A stretch of DNA of 64,000 nt from Pseudoprevotella muciniphila (GCF_003265305.2 NZ_CP033459.1:1054001-1118000), one strand, 5' to 3'. Shown: positions 27,869-36,836, counted from the stretch's first letter. Numbers and translations: made by a program. The notes: generated from the letters alone by a model not told the origin.

Positions 27869-28783
27869 TCATGGCAAGGGCTGCGGCTGTTCGAGTACTT
27901 TCACAGCAAGGCGCAGATAGTCCAACGTGGCTTGGGCATTTTGGTCGTAAGGCTTCGAGGGCAGTTCCGCGGAGGTAATAGCGCGTTTGAGTTGCTGGCT
28001 CACAATGTCGCGCTCCTCTTTCGTCAGCAAGTCTTTATCTACGGCATCCTTGATCACCTTATAGAGAAACGGCGCAACGACGTATGCATCGTCTGGATCT
28101 GCATCTATGAGTGCCATGCGAAGGGCATTGATGAGCGGCATCACCTCGCCCATCTTAAGAAATTCTTTAGGAAGAGTCTGTTTCCATTTATTGAGCAGAT
28201 CGAAAGAGTATTTATCATTTTTTACATATACTGTATCAGGACGTGGTATGCGGGCATAGGTAATGATGACTCTGCCGTCAATCTTTTTCATCCATTCGCG
28301 CCATTCTATGCAGTAGCATGTGCGATACTGCGACGCTGTAGACTTGTCGGCTATGTTTACGAAAGTGTAATTATAGACATTGTTCTTACCTATTTCAATC
28401 CCGCTTGTAGCATCTTCCCCATAAACGAGGTTCCATGCGCGGGGTTTCTGACTGCTCGAAGCGGTATAGCCTTCAATGCGATAACAGTCGGGATTGTCTT
28501 TCTGGGCATACATCGCCTGAACGATGTCGTCCACGAGTTTAGCGTCCTCCGCTTTCATCGTGAAACTATAGGTCTCAAGCATCGACTTCATGCTGCCTGC
28601 TGTACCTAACTGTGCTGCAACAAGGTCGCTCGTCGGGCGGCTATAGGAGACGGAGTGTGCCACTTTGGCTTTCTTGCTTTGTGCAAGGCGGTCGATGGCT
28701 GCCAGGAGGTCTGCCTGTGCATGAGTCTGCGTTGCAACGGCTGCAAGAAGCACCGTAACGAGGAAAAACTTCAGTGTTCTCAT
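27869..28783 (-). CDS. Secreted protein of unknown function linked to the ECF sigma operon
   Basis: 304 residues with signal peptide (FFLVTVLLAAVATQTHAQ). Residues about 75-165 contain MKAEDAKLVDDIVQAMYAQKDNPDCYRIEGYTA and a beta-rich segment around NVYNYTFVNIADKS, suggesting a periplasmic effector-like domain; the C-terminal half is helical. I recognise it only as a type of hypothetical protein that often follows sigma-70/anti-sigma pairs in Bacteroides and Prevotella. It is the intact paralog of the shortened gene at 28896-29282 (shared MKSMLxxxxFxMKxED, NPDCxRIEG). It is the last gene of the sigma-factor operon. Confidence 0.75.
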   Translation of the reverse strand: MRTLKFFLVTVLLAAVATQTHAQADLLAAIDRLAQSKKAKVAHSVSYSRPTSDLVAAQLGTAGSMKSMLETYSFTMKAEDAKLVDDIVQAMYAQKDNPDCYRIEGYTASSSQKPRAWNLVYGEDATSGIEIGKNNVYNYTFVNIADKSTASQYRTCYCIEWREWMKKIDGRVIITYARIPRPDTVYVKNDKYSFDLLNKWKQTLPKEFLKMGEVMPLINALRMALIDADPDDAYVVAPFLYKVIKDAVDKDLLTKEERDIVSQQLKRAITSAELPSKPYDQNAQATLDYLRLAVKVLEQPQPLP

Positions 28784-28800
28784 ATTCTTATTGGTTTTTG

Positions 28801-28945
28801 TTGGTTTGTTTCTTTCGTTTTAAATGTTCTAAATGCCTCTGACAATGCGGAGAGATTTTCGCGGACGATGATGCGTTCCACCGCGAGTCGCTCGCTTATG
28901 GTATTGAATTTTCTATTGTCAGCCCGCTCAGCACAGGTCGCCAGT
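28801..28945 (-). pseudogene. Remnant copy of the 3' end of the repeat-rich (anti-sigma-like) gene
   Basis: This stretch aligns with the last ~140 bp of the gene at 29279-30562: GCGGAGAG, CGTTCCAC, GCGAG and CTGCTCGGCA-like blocks occur in the same order and spacing (compare 28849-28945 with 29338-29432). It lies in the gap before the 304-residue gene, as expected if the unit [end of anti-sigma-like gene + secreted-protein gene] was duplicated in tandem. It has no start and is fused to the end of the shortened paralog. Confidence 0.6.
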
Positions 28946-29282
28946 AAACGAGGGTCCATACGCGGGCAACCGGACTAAACGGAGCGGAATTGCCTTCAAT
29001 GCGTTTGCAGTCAGGAGTGTTCTTTTGTACATAAAATTTCTTTACATTGTTGCCCTCAGGTTTTACATCTTCAGACTTCATCGAGAAATTATTCTTTTTA
29101 AGCATCGACTTCATGACATCGGTTTTTTCTGATGAAACAGTAAGGTTGCCCGTCGGACACATAATGGCTTTTATGCTTTGCGCAAGGCTGTCGTTGGCAG
29201 CAACGAGGTCATTCTGCGCACTCATCTGCATAGAGATGGCTGTTAGGAGCGTTGTAACGAGGAAAGACTTCAGCGTTTTCAT
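28896..29282 (-). CDS. Shortened paralog of the 304-residue secreted protein
   Basis: 128 residues with signal peptide (SFLVTTLLTAISMQMSAQ). The first ~115 residues align with residues 1-125 of the downstream protein (LAQSIKAI vs LAQSKKAK, VMKSMLKKNNFSMKSED vs SMKSMLETYSFTMKAED, NTPDCKRIEG vs NPDCYRIEG, ARVWTLVY vs PRAWNLVY). After that the frame runs into sequence derived from the end of the anti-sigma-like gene and stops. The start overlaps the stop of that gene (ATGA), so it is translated, but the conserved C-terminal two thirds are lost. It is either a decaying duplicate or a short independent product. Confidence 0.65.
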   Translation of the reverse strand: MKTLKSFLVTTLLTAISMQMSAQNDLVAANDSLAQSIKAIMCPTGNLTVSSEKTDVMKSMLKKNNFSMKSEDVKPEGNNVKKFYVQKNTPDCKRIEGNSAPFSPVARVWTLVYWRPVLSGLTIENSIP

Positions 29283-30562
29283 ATTCTTATCGGTTTTTGC
29301 TGTTTTGTTTCTTTGGTCTTAAAGGCATCGGGCAACGCGGAGAGTTTCTCGCGAAGGATGATACGTTCCACTGCGAGACGTTCACCCACAATGAGGCTGG
29401 CTGCCCTGTAGTCTGCCTGCTCGGCACGTGCGTCAAGTCTGCGCTCTGCCAACGTAAAGTTTGCCGTAACATCGTGTTGTGCGGTTACCGTCGGCTTCAC
29501 TTCTATCCTTCCTGATGTAAAAGGATTATTCTGAGAATTAACGGCTATCAATCCTGTAGCAGGCGTTCTCTGCATATTATCCAAAACGAGTCCCGATACA
29601 GGGATGGGCATCGGCATTCTTTCTGTTATCTGATTCTGATTCACCTCTGTCCGCTTCAATAAAGAAGGATTATTCTGCGAATGCACGGCTATCAATCCTG
29701 TAGCAGGCGTTCTCTGCATATTATCCAAAACGAGTCCCGATACAGGGATGGGCATCGGCATTCTTTCTGTTATCTGATTCTGATTCACCTCTGTCCGCTT
29801 CAATAAAGAAGGATTATTCTGCGAATGCACGGCTATCAATCCTGTTGCAGGCGTTCCCTGCATATTATCCAAAACGAGTCTCGAAACAGGGATGGGCATC
29901 GGCATTCTTTCTGTTATCTGATTCTGATTCACCTCTGTCCGCTTCAATAAAGAAGGATTATTCTGCGAATGCACGGCTATCAATCCTGTAGCAGGCGTTC
30001 CTTGCATATTATCCAAAATGAATCTCGGAATAGATATGGAAGCAGGCATCTCTTCTTTTACCTGATTCTGCTGCACTTCTGCCAGTTGCTGAACTGGCTG
30101 TACGGTACGTATCGGTTTCTGTTCAGAGGCTTGCTGTGCGAAAGTCTGCTGAGTAATGGGTTGGCGAGCCTTTAGCGATTCAGACTTTGCTGCCATTTCT
30201 GCTTTAGGCGCAGTCGTAGTCGTTTCAGGCAGAGCGGGTGCTTCTGCCATTGCTGGTGTTGAGGTTTTTTGTATTGGTTGAAGTGTTGAAGATGTGGTGT
30301 CTTCAGTCTGCGACCGCCATACTATTGCAGCCGCTACCACTACTGCTGCTGCCACAGATGTCCAACGCAATACCAGACGTAACGTGCGACGTGGGGCACC
30401 CTGATGTTGAACAATGGCTTGTTGTTCTTTTTCTTGCACTTGTTCAGTTGCCAGTCGTGCTATGAAGCGCTCTGCCATACCCTCGGGAGGAGACGGCTGC
30501 CTCTGCGCCATATTGGAAAGGGCTTTGCGAAGAGCGACGTCGGATTTCGATTGATTTGTCAT
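29279..30562 (-). CDS. Membrane protein with four 48-residue repeats, candidate anti-sigma factor
   Basis: About 427 residues from ATG at 30562, which overlaps the sigma-factor stop by ATGA. The N-terminal ~65 residues are cytoplasmic and helical (ALRKALSNMAQRQPSPPEGMAERFIARLATEQ). One membrane helix follows (VLRWTSVAAAVVVAAAIVW), then a low-complexity Ala/Thr/Gln region, four near-identical 48-residue repeats (LVLDNMQGTPATGLIAVHSQ, NPSLLKRTEVNQNQITERM) and a charged helical tail. Coupling to the sigma factor and the single helix suggest a membrane anti-sigma protein with a repeat-built periplasmic arm, but no zinc-binding anti-sigma motif is visible. Repeat number may vary between strains. 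Confidence 0.7.
   Translation of the reverse strand: MTNQSKSDVALRKALSNMAQRQPSPPEGMAERFIARLATEQVQEKEQQAIVQHQGAPRRTLRLVLRWTSVAAAVVVAAAIVWRSQTEDTTSSTLQPIQKTSTPAMAEAPALPETTTTAPKAEMAAKSESLKARQPITQQTFAQQASEQKPIRTVQPVQQLAEVQQNQVKEEMPASISIPRFILDNMQGTPATGLIAVHSQNNPSLLKRTEVNQNQITERMPMPIPVSRLVLDNMQGTPATGLIAVHSQNNPSLLKRTEVNQNQITERMPMPIPVSGLVLDNMQRTPATGLIAVHSQNNPSLLKRTEVNQNQITERMPMPIPVSGLVLDNMQRTPATGLIAVNSQNNPFTSGRIEVKPTVTAQHDVTANFTLAERRLDARAEQADYRAASLIVGERLAVERIILREKLSALPDAFKTKETKQQKPIRI
29541..30050 (-). repeat. Tandem 144-bp repeats within the candidate anti-sigma gene
   Basis: The string ACGGCTATCAATCCTG recurs at 29541, 29685, 29829 and 29973, exactly 144 bp apart, and most of each unit is identical. 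This equals 48 codons, so gain or loss of units keeps the frame. The copy furthest from the stop (about 29973-30050) is the most diverged. Confidence 0.9.
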
Positions 30563-31122
30563 TGTGAACAAGTAGTTAGTTGGTTGTACAGTTTCTTACG
30601 TATGCGCGCCAGGTGCGAACTGAGTGCAGCGATGCTGCGGTCCGTGATGTAACTGATTTCCTGCATGGAGCAGTCTTCGTAGTAGAAGAGCGTGAGCAAA
30701 TGTTGTTCTTCCGGTGGCAAAGTCTCAATGGCTCGGGTCAGTTGCTCGGCACGCGTTTCAGAGGGGTCACTAAAAGCCTGATTGATAAGGCTCTCTGGCA
30801 CTGCCACGTCGTCGGCTCCGTCGTCGAGCGACGCTGTGGGTGGTGGTCTGCGGCTGCGAAGGTGGCTCACGCTCTCATTGTAGGCTATACGGCTGATCCA
30901 GGTGCTGAACGATGCCATGCTTTTGTCGAAAGTATCAAGACACCTGAAGGCTTTGATGAACACATCCTGTGTGAGTTCCTCAGCCTTGCCTTCATCACCC
31001 GTAATCCGCATCACAGTAGCATAAACGCCTGCGCTATACGCTTCGAACAAACGCCTGTAGGCTCTCTGCTCGCCTTTACGGGCGGCTTTGATGTCTCGGA
31101 TAGTGTCTGTCGGCGATGTCAT
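30559..31122 (-). CDS. ECF sigma factor (sigma-70 family)
   Basis: 187 residues, normal for the ECF group. Region 2 spans about 18-90 (YRRLFEAYSAGVYATVMRI, ELTQDVFIKAFRCLDTFD, FSTWISRIAYNESVSHLRSR). Region 4 spans about 128-185 (AIETLPPEEQHLLTLFYYEDCSMQEISYITDRSIAALSSHLARIRKKL), with the usual helix-turn-helix. It directs RNA polymerase to a small regulon, probably including its own operon and surface genes. It is the first gene of a coupled unit with the repeat-rich membrane protein and the two secreted proteins. Confidence 0.95.
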   Translation of the reverse strand: MTSPTDTIRDIKAARKGEQRAYRRLFEAYSAGVYATVMRITGDEGKAEELTQDVFIKAFRCLDTFDKSMASFSTWISRIAYNESVSHLRSRRPPPTASLDDGADDVAVPESLINQAFSDPSETRAEQLTRAIETLPPEEQHLLTLFYYEDCSMQEISYITDRSIAALSSHLARIRKKLYNQLTTCSQ

Positions 31123-31272
31123 GCGTCGTTTTTGCGTTTTGATAAGCGTTTTGTTGAGCCTTTACTGAACTTTTATCGGACTTTTATCGACCTTTCTACT
31201 TATATATACGCTTTTTCTGAGCAAAATCTGTCGCAAGAAGCCGTTTTTTTTCATTTTTTTCAAAAAAAACAT

Positions 31273-31324
31273 AGTCTATAGCATCTATAGCATCTATAGC
31301 ATCTATAGTTTCTATAGTTTCTAT
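31273..31324. repeat. 9-bp tandem repeats (AGCATCTAT / AGTTTCTAT)
   Basis: AGTCTAT is followed by three copies of AGCATCTAT and two of AGTTTCTAT. It lies between the stop of the macroglobulin-domain gene (31336) and the sigma-factor gene, in the sigma gene's upstream region. A short variable-number repeat that could affect that promoter; no coding role. Confidence 0.85.
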
Positions 31325-31335
31325 CCCCAAAAAAA

Positions 31336-34017
31336 TCACTGCTCAAAGTTGAGGATGCCGCCGCCCTGCGTAACACCGCGTGCCGAGATGCGAAGGGTCT
31401 GCGAGCGGTTGGCATTACTGAAGAATACCGCCGTCGCCTTGCCCGATGCATCACTCTGCACGTTGGGGTTCCAATAGAGTGTGCGGCGCAGGTCGGTTTC
31501 TACTGGTTTGTCTATACCATGATAACTAGGTGAATAGAAAAGTTTGGGCTGCACATAGCCATGAATGGAACGTTTCTCTACACCTTTCTTGCTCCTGAAA
31601 TACTTGAAGTCGGGGCGAGTGTAGATGAACACGCCGATGGGGTTGTAGTTGGAGAGGTCGTCCCCCACCCTCGCGGAATAAATTTCGGGTGAGAAGCGGT
31701 CCCAGTCTTCGCGGTCTTTCATTATGACAACACTCTTCACTTCATCTGCAAAAATAATAGGCGTGTCGCCCTTCTTGCGCTGCATGAAGAGTTCATTGTC
31801 GATAAATATCATACACGGATGACCTGAATAACGGAATGTGTAAGTTTCAAGATTGCTGATACCGGTACCGACGGTGTCGCCAATGCTGCTCAGGAATCCC
31901 ATGTAGTGCTTGTCATTCGTATCGAGGTCGGTCATATAATCGAACTTGCGGTCCTTCTCTGCAAGGACATCCCAGATAAGATTCACGCTCTTGCCTTCGT
32001 CCTTGGCGCGTTCCACCTGTGCTTCGATGTTATAGTAGATGTCTGCATGCTCCATGCCCGCTTTCTCACCGCCTTTGTAACTGTAGCGGTCGCCACGAAG
32101 ACCCTTGTAGCGCTTCTTGGCCTTCACCACAGCCACACCGTCATCGAAACCATTGCCGCCACCGGATGAATAGACAGGTATCGTGTCTTTCCAGGCAAAC
32201 GTGTTTACTGCATTTTGCATAGCGATGACATTGGCATCGTCGTCGCCTTCTGTAGGCTTCAGGTCGAACTCGCGGCTGTCGAAAGTCCTTGGATTCACGC
32301 CAAACCATCTGTCGAGCGCCACACGACTCCATTTGAGTTTGTCGTCCACCTTTGTGGAGAACTGTGCCACCCAGTCGCCCATATAGTCCACACTCGACGC
32401 AAAGGCGAATCTACCCACGCTGTCGGTAATGCACTCACTCTTTAACACAGAGCCATCCTTGGCAAACATATTGAGCGAAAGTTTCGCACCTGCACGCGCT
32501 TGCTCCTTGTCATTATCTTTCAGCACACGGCCGTTGATAATGAGTTGGTCTTCTACGGGCTGTTTCAGATTGAAAGATTCGAGACCATTCTGCACTTCAA
32601 GACTGTTTGCAGTCCATCCCTGCACCATAAGCAGAGCATCGAGTGCCTGAACACGCTCGGGGTCTTCGTTTTCGAAATAATATTGCGGATTGTGGATATA
32701 GCCTTTCAGTTCGCTCGACAGGAGGAGGTCGGTGCAGATGTCTTCTTCGGGATTACCCACGAGATTGCTGTTGTTTTCTCTCACTGCCAACGAGAAAGTA
32801 GTTTCCACGGGCTTTCCGGAAGCGTCCTTGAGTTTCATCTCAAGCGCCACGGGACTGAACGGATCATACACCTTTGCATTCTGCTTTACTTCCATATTCA
32901 CTTTCCTTGCGTCCGAACGATGGAACACGAAGCGGCTGGCAAGACTGTGACCGCGATAGTCGAAGAGTTCCACGCGATTAACACCATCGCCAAGTTGGGC
33001 ATAGTCTATTTCAAGTGCCACTGGCTCTGCACCCACCGTAAGTGTGTCGAAATAGCACACCTGGTCTCTGCAAGTTACCACTACTGCAAGCAGGTGGGGT
33101 TGCACATCCTGTCTTCGCTGCACGATGATGTCGAGCCCTTCTGCCCGCTGTATCGTCATGGCATATTCACCAGTGCCTGGTTGGGGCAGGAAGAATTGTT
33201 CCTTACCGCCATTTTCCATCTGTAAGTATGGTTTGCTCCCTGCATCCGCAGGTAAAAGAAATGTACCAATTCCTTCGTGCAGTGTAGCAACATCAGCGAT
33301 AGGTGTACCATTTTCTGCATAGAGTTTTCCTTTCCCTTCCATGGGTACACCTTTGCGGTCGGTCATACGGAATGCCACCATTTGTGCCACACCAGCCACT
33401 CTGTTGCCGCCTTCAGGATAGAATTCCACCTTGCAACCACCACTCTTCGAGAAGTCGTATTTCCGTGGATGGCTCGGCGAGAGGTCTGTGGCGTCCTGAG
33501 GACGCGTGATTTCAAGTTTGGAATAGTCGCCGGCTTCCTGTGGTTCACGGAAGACAGGCACCACACGCGAGAAACAGGCATCTTCGCCCCAGTTAATCAT
33601 CTCGCGCGTGTAGGCGCGAACTTCGTAGTAGCCATTCTTCACAGGCAAGTCGAGTTTAAATTCGCCATTGGCTTGCCCATTGTCCACACGCAGCACCTTG
33701 CGCTCCACAAGTTCACCACTCGCATCGAGGAGTTCCACATAAAGCACTCGGCTGAGCGTGGTAGGTTCAAGCGAAGACGCTCGCATGACGTATGCCTTGA
33801 ACCACATCGTTTCGCCCTCAATGTAAGCATAGTTGTCGAGGTGGAGGTACACCTTCTCACGGGGATAGTTATAGTCGAAATTCTTGATGTTGGAATAGAA
33901 TTTCACGAGGCGGGAAAACTCTGCCTTATTCTGTGCAACAGAAGAAGAAGAAGAGAATAAGCCCATCATGACAAACAGGACAACAAGAATTCTCTTCAGG
34001 GATATTTTTGTCTTCAT
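31336..34017 (-). CDS. Secreted macroglobulin-domain (MG2-like) surface protein
   Basis: About 893 residues from ATG at 34017, which gives a clean signal peptide (LKRILVVLFVMMGLFSSSSSVAQ); an in-frame upstream start at 34038 would overlap the nitroreductase gene. Residues about 45-140 are an MG2 domain as in alpha-2-macroglobulins (REKVYLHLDNYAYIEGETMWFKAYV, LYVELLDASGELV, GYYEVRAYTREMINWG). Several beta domains follow, and the last ~60 residues (TLYWNPNVQSDASGKATAVFFS) again look macroglobulin-like. There is no thioester CxEQ motif, so it is not a classical protease trap. Such proteins are frequent in Bacteroidetes, often beside TonB systems; function unknown. It is the last gene of the aroB/nitroreductase run. 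Confidence 0.8.
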   Translation of the reverse strand: MKTKISLKRILVVLFVMMGLFSSSSSVAQNKAEFSRLVKFYSNIKNFDYNYPREKVYLHLDNYAYIEGETMWFKAYVMRASSLEPTTLSRVLYVELLDASGELVERKVLRVDNGQANGEFKLDLPVKNGYYEVRAYTREMINWGEDACFSRVVPVFREPQEAGDYSKLEITRPQDATDLSPSHPRKYDFSKSGGCKVEFYPEGGNRVAGVAQMVAFRMTDRKGVPMEGKGKLYAENGTPIADVATLHEGIGTFLLPADAGSKPYLQMENGGKEQFFLPQPGTGEYAMTIQRAEGLDIIVQRRQDVQPHLLAVVVTCRDQVCYFDTLTVGAEPVALEIDYAQLGDGVNRVELFDYRGHSLASRFVFHRSDARKVNMEVKQNAKVYDPFSPVALEMKLKDASGKPVETTFSLAVRENNSNLVGNPEEDICTDLLLSSELKGYIHNPQYYFENEDPERVQALDALLMVQGWTANSLEVQNGLESFNLKQPVEDQLIINGRVLKDNDKEQARAGAKLSLNMFAKDGSVLKSECITDSVGRFAFASSVDYMGDWVAQFSTKVDDKLKWSRVALDRWFGVNPRTFDSREFDLKPTEGDDDANVIAMQNAVNTFAWKDTIPVYSSGGGNGFDDGVAVVKAKKRYKGLRGDRYSYKGGEKAGMEHADIYYNIEAQVERAKDEGKSVNLIWDVLAEKDRKFDYMTDLDTNDKHYMGFLSSIGDTVGTGISNLETYTFRYSGHPCMIFIDNELFMQRKKGDTPIIFADEVKSVVIMKDREDWDRFSPEIYSARVGDDLSNYNPIGVFIYTRPDFKYFRSKKGVEKRSIHGYVQPKLFYSPSYHGIDKPVETDLRRTLYWNPNVQSDASGKATAVFFSNANRSQTLRISARGVTQGGGILNFEQ

Positions 34018-34031
34018 AGATAATTTATTTT

Positions 34032-34658
34032 TTACCAACCATTATAATGCACTTTTGCGGCATCATATTTATCCTTCGGTTTAGATGCACCATTGGGGTG
34101 CCCGATGGCGATGATATTGAGGGGTATGATTTTTTCGGGCAAGGCAAGTGTACGCTGCACTGTCGGCACCCTGTCGCCGTAAGGATATACACCGAGCCAC
34201 ACTGCGCCGAGTCCCATGGCTTCGGCAGCAAGCAGGGCATTCTCTGTAGCAGCAGAGCAATCGAGCATCCACGCGCCGGAAGGTCTGCCATCCTTATCTG
34301 TCACCGTGCTGTCGCCACAAACCACTATGGCGGCCTTGGCTTGAGTCAATGGTGCCATTTTGGGCAAGGCTTCACTGAGTTTCTTTAGAACCGACGCATC
34401 GTCTATGACGACAAACTGCCAGGGACGCATATCTTTACCCGTAGGTGCCGCCATAGCCATCCTGACGAGCGTGTCAAGGTCTTCGCGGCTCACTGACTGT
34501 TCAGTAAAACTCCTCACACTTTTTCTTGAAAGGATATTTGCCTTCACGGCTGTCGCTCGGTCCTCTCCTCCATCATTCCCCAGTGTCAAAGCCAAACGTG
34601 CACTGACGGCGAGAAGCGCCACGAGAAGCACAAGCGATACAATCTTGTATTTATTCAT
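34032..34658 (-). CDS. Membrane-anchored nitroreductase-family flavoprotein
   Basis: 208 residues. An N-terminal hydrophobic segment (IVSLVLLVALLAVSARLALTL) looks like an uncleaved anchor or signal, so the enzyme part is probably periplasmic, which is unusual for the family. The nitroreductase core has ILSRKSVRSFTEQ (FMN phosphate-binding region), MAAPTGKDMRPWQFVVI, and AAEAMGLGAVWLGVYP. These enzymes use FMN and NAD(P)H or another donor to reduce quinones, nitro compounds or other acceptors. The neighbour upstream is a twice-flavinylated Fe-S membrane protein, suggesting that electrons reach this protein from the membrane rather than from NAD(P)H (inference). Confidence 0.88.
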   Translation of the reverse strand: MNKYKIVSLVLLVALLAVSARLALTLGNDGGEDRATAVKANILSRKSVRSFTEQSVSREDLDTLVRMAMAAPTGKDMRPWQFVVIDDASVLKKLSEALPKMAPLTQAKAAIVVCGDSTVTDKDGRPSGAWMLDCSAATENALLAAEAMGLGAVWLGVYPYGDRVPTVQRTLALPEKIIPLNIIAIGHPNGASKPKDKYDAAKVHYNGW

Positions 34659-34700
34659 TGTTTCTATGTTATTTTCCCAAAATTGTTTGCATAATGACTT

Positions 34701-36836
34701 TCAGTCCTTCCGCTGACTCAAATTGAGTGCCTCGCCCATCACGCAGAAGCACTTGCACCACACATTGGGCACAAACACGCTCGCCACGATGAACACAACG
34801 GCAAGGATAATGACTGCCGGAGCAGCAGTAGTAATGAGGAAAGCGCTGAAAGGCTCATAGTCGAGTATGCCGTCGATGGCTATGCCGGTCCAGGCAAGAA
34901 GCATGAGCAGAAGGAACACCGACAGGCGCACATAACGCATCACCTTGTATGCCTTCGGCTTCAACTTCACCTTGGGCAGCGGCAAACGGTAAGCGAGTTC
35001 CTGAAGACTGCCCAACGGGCATACCCACGTGCAGTGGTGGTTGGGCTTACCGAGAAAGCCCAGAATAAGGGTGAGCACGAGCATGGCAAAGGCTGGCAGG
35101 ACAGCAATGAAGTCCACACCATCAGCCACCCAGTCGCGTATCATACCCAGAGAAAGGAACTGTCCACAGAAGAAACCAGTAACAACGACGTTGAGCGCAA
35201 GGACGGCAACACGAACCTTCTTGTTCTTCTTGAAACGGTAGCGAGCCAGAACGCCTGCCGCCAGGATGACCAACACGAGAATGGTCTTCAGCCAACCGAT
35301 AACGGGAGAAATATCATTGTCTGCCGTTTCATGCTGATAGCGAGCAAGCGTTGTGCGGACATTTTGTATGACGGCTCTGCTTGAGAACGTGGCACCTGTC
35401 ACAGCATCCACTTCCGCCGCCGTGGCCTCTGATATGGTCATGCCGTTCCATGCAGCAAAAAGTCCTTTCTCTTCCAACTGTCTGAAAAAATCAGGAGTCT
35501 CTTCGTTCGACATAGGTAAGACGCTCTTTATTTTTCCATCAGCAGAAATAAGCAGGTATAACGGTGTCGGACCATGATAACCTTTGATGTTTTTTGAGAA
35601 AGGTGCACTGCTCAACAACGTACCGACGCTTCTGCCGTCGCGTGCCTTGACGTTCCACACTCCTGTGTCTGCCACTTCCAGCAATACATCCTGCAACCCA
35701 AGACGCACCATTTGCTCCGCATCCGGAGCCTCTGCGCCGTATGCGGCATGCGAAGCGGATTTTGCGGAAGGCACAGCATTAGGTTTGTCGGCAACAGACT
35801 GACTGTCCGTATCTGTTTCCTTGGCTGCAACGGACGGATCTTCTTGCGGCGAAGGCTTTTTCTCCATCGGCACTTGTTTTGTATGGTCTTGCTCCGTTTC
35901 AGGTTGGCTTAAGGTGGATTTCGATTGGACTACTTCAGCGGACTTTGTGGGCTTTGTTAAGACCGCTTTCTCTTCTGTGCCTGTTTTCTTTGCTGAAGTA
36001 TTGGCATGATAGTGTTTGAGCGCAGCCTGCACATTCTGAATGACAGCATGACTTGAGAATGTGGCACCCGTTATGCCGTCCACCTGCATGGATGCTGCAG
36101 CAGAAGTTGTCTTGCCATTCCATGCCTTGAAAAGCCCTTCATCGGCAAGCGCGGCAAAAAAATCGGGCGTCTCGGCATTGCTGGCTGCCACAACAGCCGA
36201 CACCGTACCATTGGGCTTTACATAAATGAAAACGGGAGTGGGGCCTGCATAACCTTTCACACCTGATGCGAATGGTTCACTCGCCACTATAGTACCATTA
36301 TCTTTCCCCGCTGCATTAGTAACCTGCCAAAGTCCTTTGCCGTAGGCCGTCAGCACGACATCGGCCAACCCCATTTCGGATAGTTGCGCCGCACTCGGGG
36401 AGGACGCTCCTGCAGAAATCGATGGCTCTGACTTTGCAGAAGTCTTTTGCTGTACCGATTTCGTGTTCTCTTCTGCCTTATTGACTTGCGGCTGCACATC
36501 TTGCACCTTTTTTTCTTCCGCACTTGCCTTTTCAGAACGCGCTTCCTTGTTCACGACATCAGCGGAAGAGTTGATAGCGCTACTATCCTTCTGACTGGCA
36601 GCCAAGGAGTCCTCCGCACGGAGTTTTTCGAGCGTCATGTCGCCATGAAAAGGTTTTGCAGGGGACTCCGCATTACCCGCAGGCAATGCTTGCGCCACGG
36701 AGTCTGTTTCCTGCATCTCACCGATTTTCTTACCGAAAAGGTAGCCACCATAGACCACGGAAGCCACCAACATCAGAAAGACGACCAGCAGCGAGAGCAG
36801 CAGTTCTCCATATTGTAAAAGTTTGTTCCAATTCAT
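34701..36836 (-). CDS. Membrane protein with two covalent-FMN domains and a NapH-like Fe-S module
   Basis: About 711 residues from ATG at 36836, 19 bp after the aroB stop; an earlier ATG (36881) would overlap aroB. Layout: N-terminal membrane anchor; an acidic, Ser/Lys-rich linker; FMN-binding domain 1 with DGITGATFSS near residue 252; a second linker; FMN-binding domain 2 with DAVTGATFSS near 475; then five or so membrane helices with HHCTWVCPLGS and CKCFCVMGEA. The D-x-x-T-G-A-T motif is where ApbE attaches FMN to threonine. The C-terminal part is like NapH/NosR electron-transfer proteins. The protein should carry electrons across the inner membrane to extracytoplasmic acceptors. Confidence 0.85.
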   Translation of the reverse strand: MNWNKLLQYGELLLSLLVVFLMLVASVVYGGYLFGKKIGEMQETDSVAQALPAGNAESPAKPFHGDMTLEKLRAEDSLAASQKDSSAINSSADVVNKEARSEKASAEEKKVQDVQPQVNKAEENTKSVQQKTSAKSEPSISAGASSPSAAQLSEMGLADVVLTAYGKGLWQVTNAAGKDNGTIVASEPFASGVKGYAGPTPVFIYVKPNGTVSAVVAASNAETPDFFAALADEGLFKAWNGKTTSAAASMQVDGITGATFSSHAVIQNVQAALKHYHANTSAKKTGTEEKAVLTKPTKSAEVVQSKSTLSQPETEQDHTKQVPMEKKPSPQEDPSVAAKETDTDSQSVADKPNAVPSAKSASHAAYGAEAPDAEQMVRLGLQDVLLEVADTGVWNVKARDGRSVGTLLSSAPFSKNIKGYHGPTPLYLLISADGKIKSVLPMSNEETPDFFRQLEEKGLFAAWNGMTISEATAAEVDAVTGATFSSRAVIQNVRTTLARYQHETADNDISPVIGWLKTILVLVILAAGVLARYRFKKNKKVRVAVLALNVVVTGFFCGQFLSLGMIRDWVADGVDFIAVLPAFAMLVLTLILGFLGKPNHHCTWVCPLGSLQELAYRLPLPKVKLKPKAYKVMRYVRLSVFLLLMLLAWTGIAIDGILDYEPFSAFLITTAAPAVIILAVVFIVASVFVPNVWCKCFCVMGEALNLSQRKD

